Shown here in pieces: positions 4,754 through 6,164 of a stretch of 6,164 nt of DNA. The position numbers and the translations under genes are program-made. Under the pieces are notes generated by a model. That model had not been told where the DNA came from. It did no database searches and saw nothing but the letters and a program-made list of their open reading frames with translations. This DNA comes from Clostridiaceae bacterium (lineage in GTDB: Bacteria > Bacillota > Clostridia > Monoglobales > Firm-18). The stretch lies in contig JAAZFB010000003.1 of the NCBI GenBank assembly GCA_012511915.1, positions 1 to 6,164 on the forward strand. The letters are read 5' to 3'. Every line of letters starts with the position of its first letter. The stretch's first letter is position 1.

Positions 4754-4834
4754 TTACCTCCACTAATATTAATATGCATATACCGAGCGAAGGGTAAGTG
4801 GAAATATAACCCCTAGACCCCGTATAGCTTTAAT

Positions 4835-4863
4835 AGTTTAACATACGCGTTTAGCTTTGTCAA
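4835..4863 (-). promoter_or_regulatory. Sigma-A promoter of rpsO-pnp
   Basis: The minus strand has TTGACA (4863-4858), a 17-nt spacer ending in TGT, then TAAACT (4840-4835). That is a perfect -35, a 4/6 -10, and an extended-10 TGn. The inferred start is near 4828, giving a leader of about 75 nt before the rpsO start. No alternative of comparable quality is seen between rpsO and the divergent gene. Confidence 0.78.
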
Positions 4864-4877
4864 CTCAAAAAATACTA

Positions 4878-4910
4878 TATTTGCTATATTTGCTATTAGA
4901 TATTTGCTAT
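4878..4910. repeat. Three copies of TATTTGCTAT between divergent promoters
   Basis: The 10-bp word TATTTGCTAT occurs exactly at 4878-4887, 4887-4896 and 4901-4910 (the first two share one base). The cluster lies between the divergent -35 boxes of rpsO (4858-4863) and of the lipoprotein gene (4948-4953). It could be an array of regulator-binding sites or an AT-rich UP-like region serving either promoter, or simple-sequence drift in AT-rich DNA. Only the repetition is seen; the role is inference. Confidence 0.5.
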
Positions 4911-4947
4911 TACAGAGAGTATAAAACGGATAAAAAAGCAAAAATGA

Positions 4948-4976
4948 TTGACATAGCCTCAAATACAGTATAAAAT
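4948..4976 (+). promoter_or_regulatory. Sigma-A promoter of the LivJ-type lipoprotein gene
   Basis: TTGACA (4948-4953), a 17-nt spacer and TAAAAT (4971-4976) make a near-consensus promoter. An overlapping TATAAA (4969-4974) is also present. The inferred start near 4983 leaves a leader of about 75 nt before the ATG at 5059, ending in an A-rich stretch and an AAAGGAG ribosome binding site (5044-5050). I see no riboswitch or terminator in that leader. Confidence 0.82.
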
Positions 4977-5058
4977 ATTATTCAAATATCCTGCATAGTT
5001 TAATACTAAAAAGGGCTGATAACGGGCATCAAAAAAATAAAAAAAAGGAGTCTTGTTT

Positions 5059-6164
5059 ATGAAAAAACTATTTAGTTTTATCTTGTGCACTTTGCTTGCG
5101 GTTTCCCTTTTATCGGGTTGTGCCGGACAGAACAATAAACCAGGCGCGGATGCGAACGAAATTAAAATCGGTATCAACTATGAACTCTCAGGTGAAGTCG
5201 CCACATACGGGCAGAGTTCTGTAGAGGGCATTGAATTGGCAATTAAACAAATTAACGACAATGGTGGTATAGACGGAAAGAAAATCAAGCTTATTAAATA
5301 CGATAACAAATCGGAACCGGCAGAAGCTACGTCGCTTGCCACAAAACTGATGACTCAAGACAAGGTTGTTGCTGTTATGGGCCCGGCTACATCAGGTTCT
5401 TTCAAAGCAACTATTCCTGTTGCAACAAAAAACAAAATTCCGGTTGCTTCCGGCTCAGCAACAGCAGACGATGTTACAGTTGATGCAACGGGTCTGAAAG
5501 AATATGCTTTCCGCATTTGCTTTAGCGACTCGTATCAGGGAACTGCCATGGCAAATTACGCGAAATCAAAGTTAAACTCAACCAAAGCGGCAATTATTTC
5601 GGACAGCTCAAGTGATTATGCAAAAGGGTTGGCAGCCAACTTCATCCAAACATTTGAAGCAGGGGGTGGCAGCATTGTTGCTCACGAATCATATGTTTCG
5701 GGCGATTCGGATTTTAACGCAATTATAACGACAATTAAAACAAAAGATTTTGACGTTTTGTTCATACCGGGATATTATAACGAGGCGGGGCTTATAATTA
5801 AACAAGCCCGTGATCAGGGTATAAAGGTGACGATATTGGGTGCCGACGGTTTTGATTCGCCTGTTCTGTTAGAACTTGCGGGTGCCCAAGCTTTAAATGA
5901 TGTATGTTATTCCAATCACTATTCTTCGCTCGATCAAGACCCACTTGTTCAAGCATTTATCAAGGACTTCAGCTCAGAGTATAATAAAGAACCGGATGCG
6001 TTTAATGCACTTGGTTACGACCTCGCAAAGTTTATAGTCGACGGTATAACAAGGGCAAAGGATGAAACCGGTGAAAGCCTTAAAGAAGCGCTGGCTGCTA
6101 CAAACGATTTCAAAGGGATTACCGGCTCATTTAGCATTGATGAAAACAACAACCCCGTCAAGGC
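5059..6164 (+). CDS. Branched-chain amino acid-type ABC transporter substrate-binding lipoprotein (partial, 3' end cut by window)
   Basis: This is a receptor of the LivJ/LivK family (Peripla_BP_6), anchored outside the membrane, which would deliver leucine, isoleucine, valine or a related amino acid to a LivHMGF-type permease. The frame runs open for 368 codons to the right edge; family members are about 380-400, so only the last few dozen residues are missing. The start is secure: AAAGGAG is 8 nt before the ATG. Residues 1-21 are a lipoprotein signal (MKKLFSF, a hydrophobic core, lipobox LSGC with C21). The mature domain begins EIKIGINYELSGEVATYGQSSVEGIELAIKQIN (about 34-66, split at YGQSS), with the binding-cleft segment VMGPATSGS (106-114) and IPVASGSAT (127-135), then FRICFSD (151-157) and a second lobe with DFNAIITTIK and DVLFIPGYY. 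Permease genes would be expected downstream, outside the window. Substrate cannot be told from sequence; amides or other amino acids are possible. Confidence 0.93.
   Translation, partial: MKKLFSFILCTLLAVSLLSGCAGQNNKPGADANEIKIGINYELSGEVATYGQSSVEGIELAIKQINDNGGIDGKKIKLIKYDNKSEPAEATSLATKLMTQDKVVAVMGPATSGSFKATIPVATKNKIPVASGSATADDVTVDATGLKEYAFRICFSDSYQGTAMANYAKSKLNSTKAAIISDSSSDYAKGLAANFIQTFEAGGGSIVAHESYVSGDSDFNAIITTIKTKDFDVLFIPGYYNEAGLIIKQARDQGIKVTILGADGFDSPVLLELAGAQALNDVCYSNHYSSLDQDPLVQAFIKDFSSEYNKEPDAFNALGYDLAKFIVDGITRAKDETGESLKEALAATNDFKGITGSFSIDENNNPVK

Noticed and set aside
4959..5177. Minus-strand open frame of 72 codons
   Set aside because: It covers the promoter, leader and signal-peptide region of the plus-strand lipoprotein gene and has no start signal.

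Overview
The window looks like a chromosomal segment from a low-GC, spore-forming member of the Clostridia (Firmicutes). Three things point that way: a CwlD-type spore-cortex amidase, the conserved rpsO-pnp pair in a Firmicutes-style sequence context, and a cysteine-rich protein that resembles conserved proteins of spore-forming clostridia. Promoters are textbook sigma-A (TTGACA with 16-17 nt spacers), ribosome binding sites are strong, and the intergenic DNA is AT-rich. I see no phage, IS, CRISPR, tRNA or rRNA genes.

Layout from left to right. Positions 1-172 hold no convincing gene but do contain a three-tier inverted repeat (14-78). Positions 173-348 form a complete regulatory module on the minus strand: a sigma-A promoter, a TPP (thiamin pyrophosphate) riboswitch and an intrinsic terminator. 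A 7-bp alternative pairing between aptamer and terminator suggests how the switch works. The gene it controls must lie left of the window. Phased A-tracts (363-388) sit just upstream of that promoter. Next comes cwlD on the minus strand (400 to about 1110). It is divergent from a plus-strand gene for a 270-residue, 16-cysteine protein (1305-2117).

That gene converges on the rpsO-pnp operon, which is transcribed on the minus strand from a TTGACA promoter at 4835-4863. It encodes ribosomal protein S15 (4487-4753) and then polynucleotide phosphorylase (2254-4335), and ends at a 14-bp perfect-stem terminator (2128-2173). The 150-nt rpsO-pnp spacer is highly structured: an imperfect hairpin, then a potential H-type pseudoknot just upstream of the pnp start, which lacks a good ribosome binding site. 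Divergent from rpsO, and cut by the right edge, is a plus-strand gene for a LivJ/LivK-type substrate-binding lipoprotein (5059 to beyond 6164), with its own strong promoter and ribosome binding site.

The genes are mostly housekeeping: translation and RNA decay, spore cortex maturation, thiamin-controlled expression and amino acid uptake. The interest is in the RNA and DNA regulatory architecture between them: the TPP switch and its predicted antiterminator, the pnp leader pseudoknot, the odd cwlD leader, the curved-DNA motif, the triplicate motif between divergent promoters and the edge hairpin. I did not find evidence for a wholly new multigene system.
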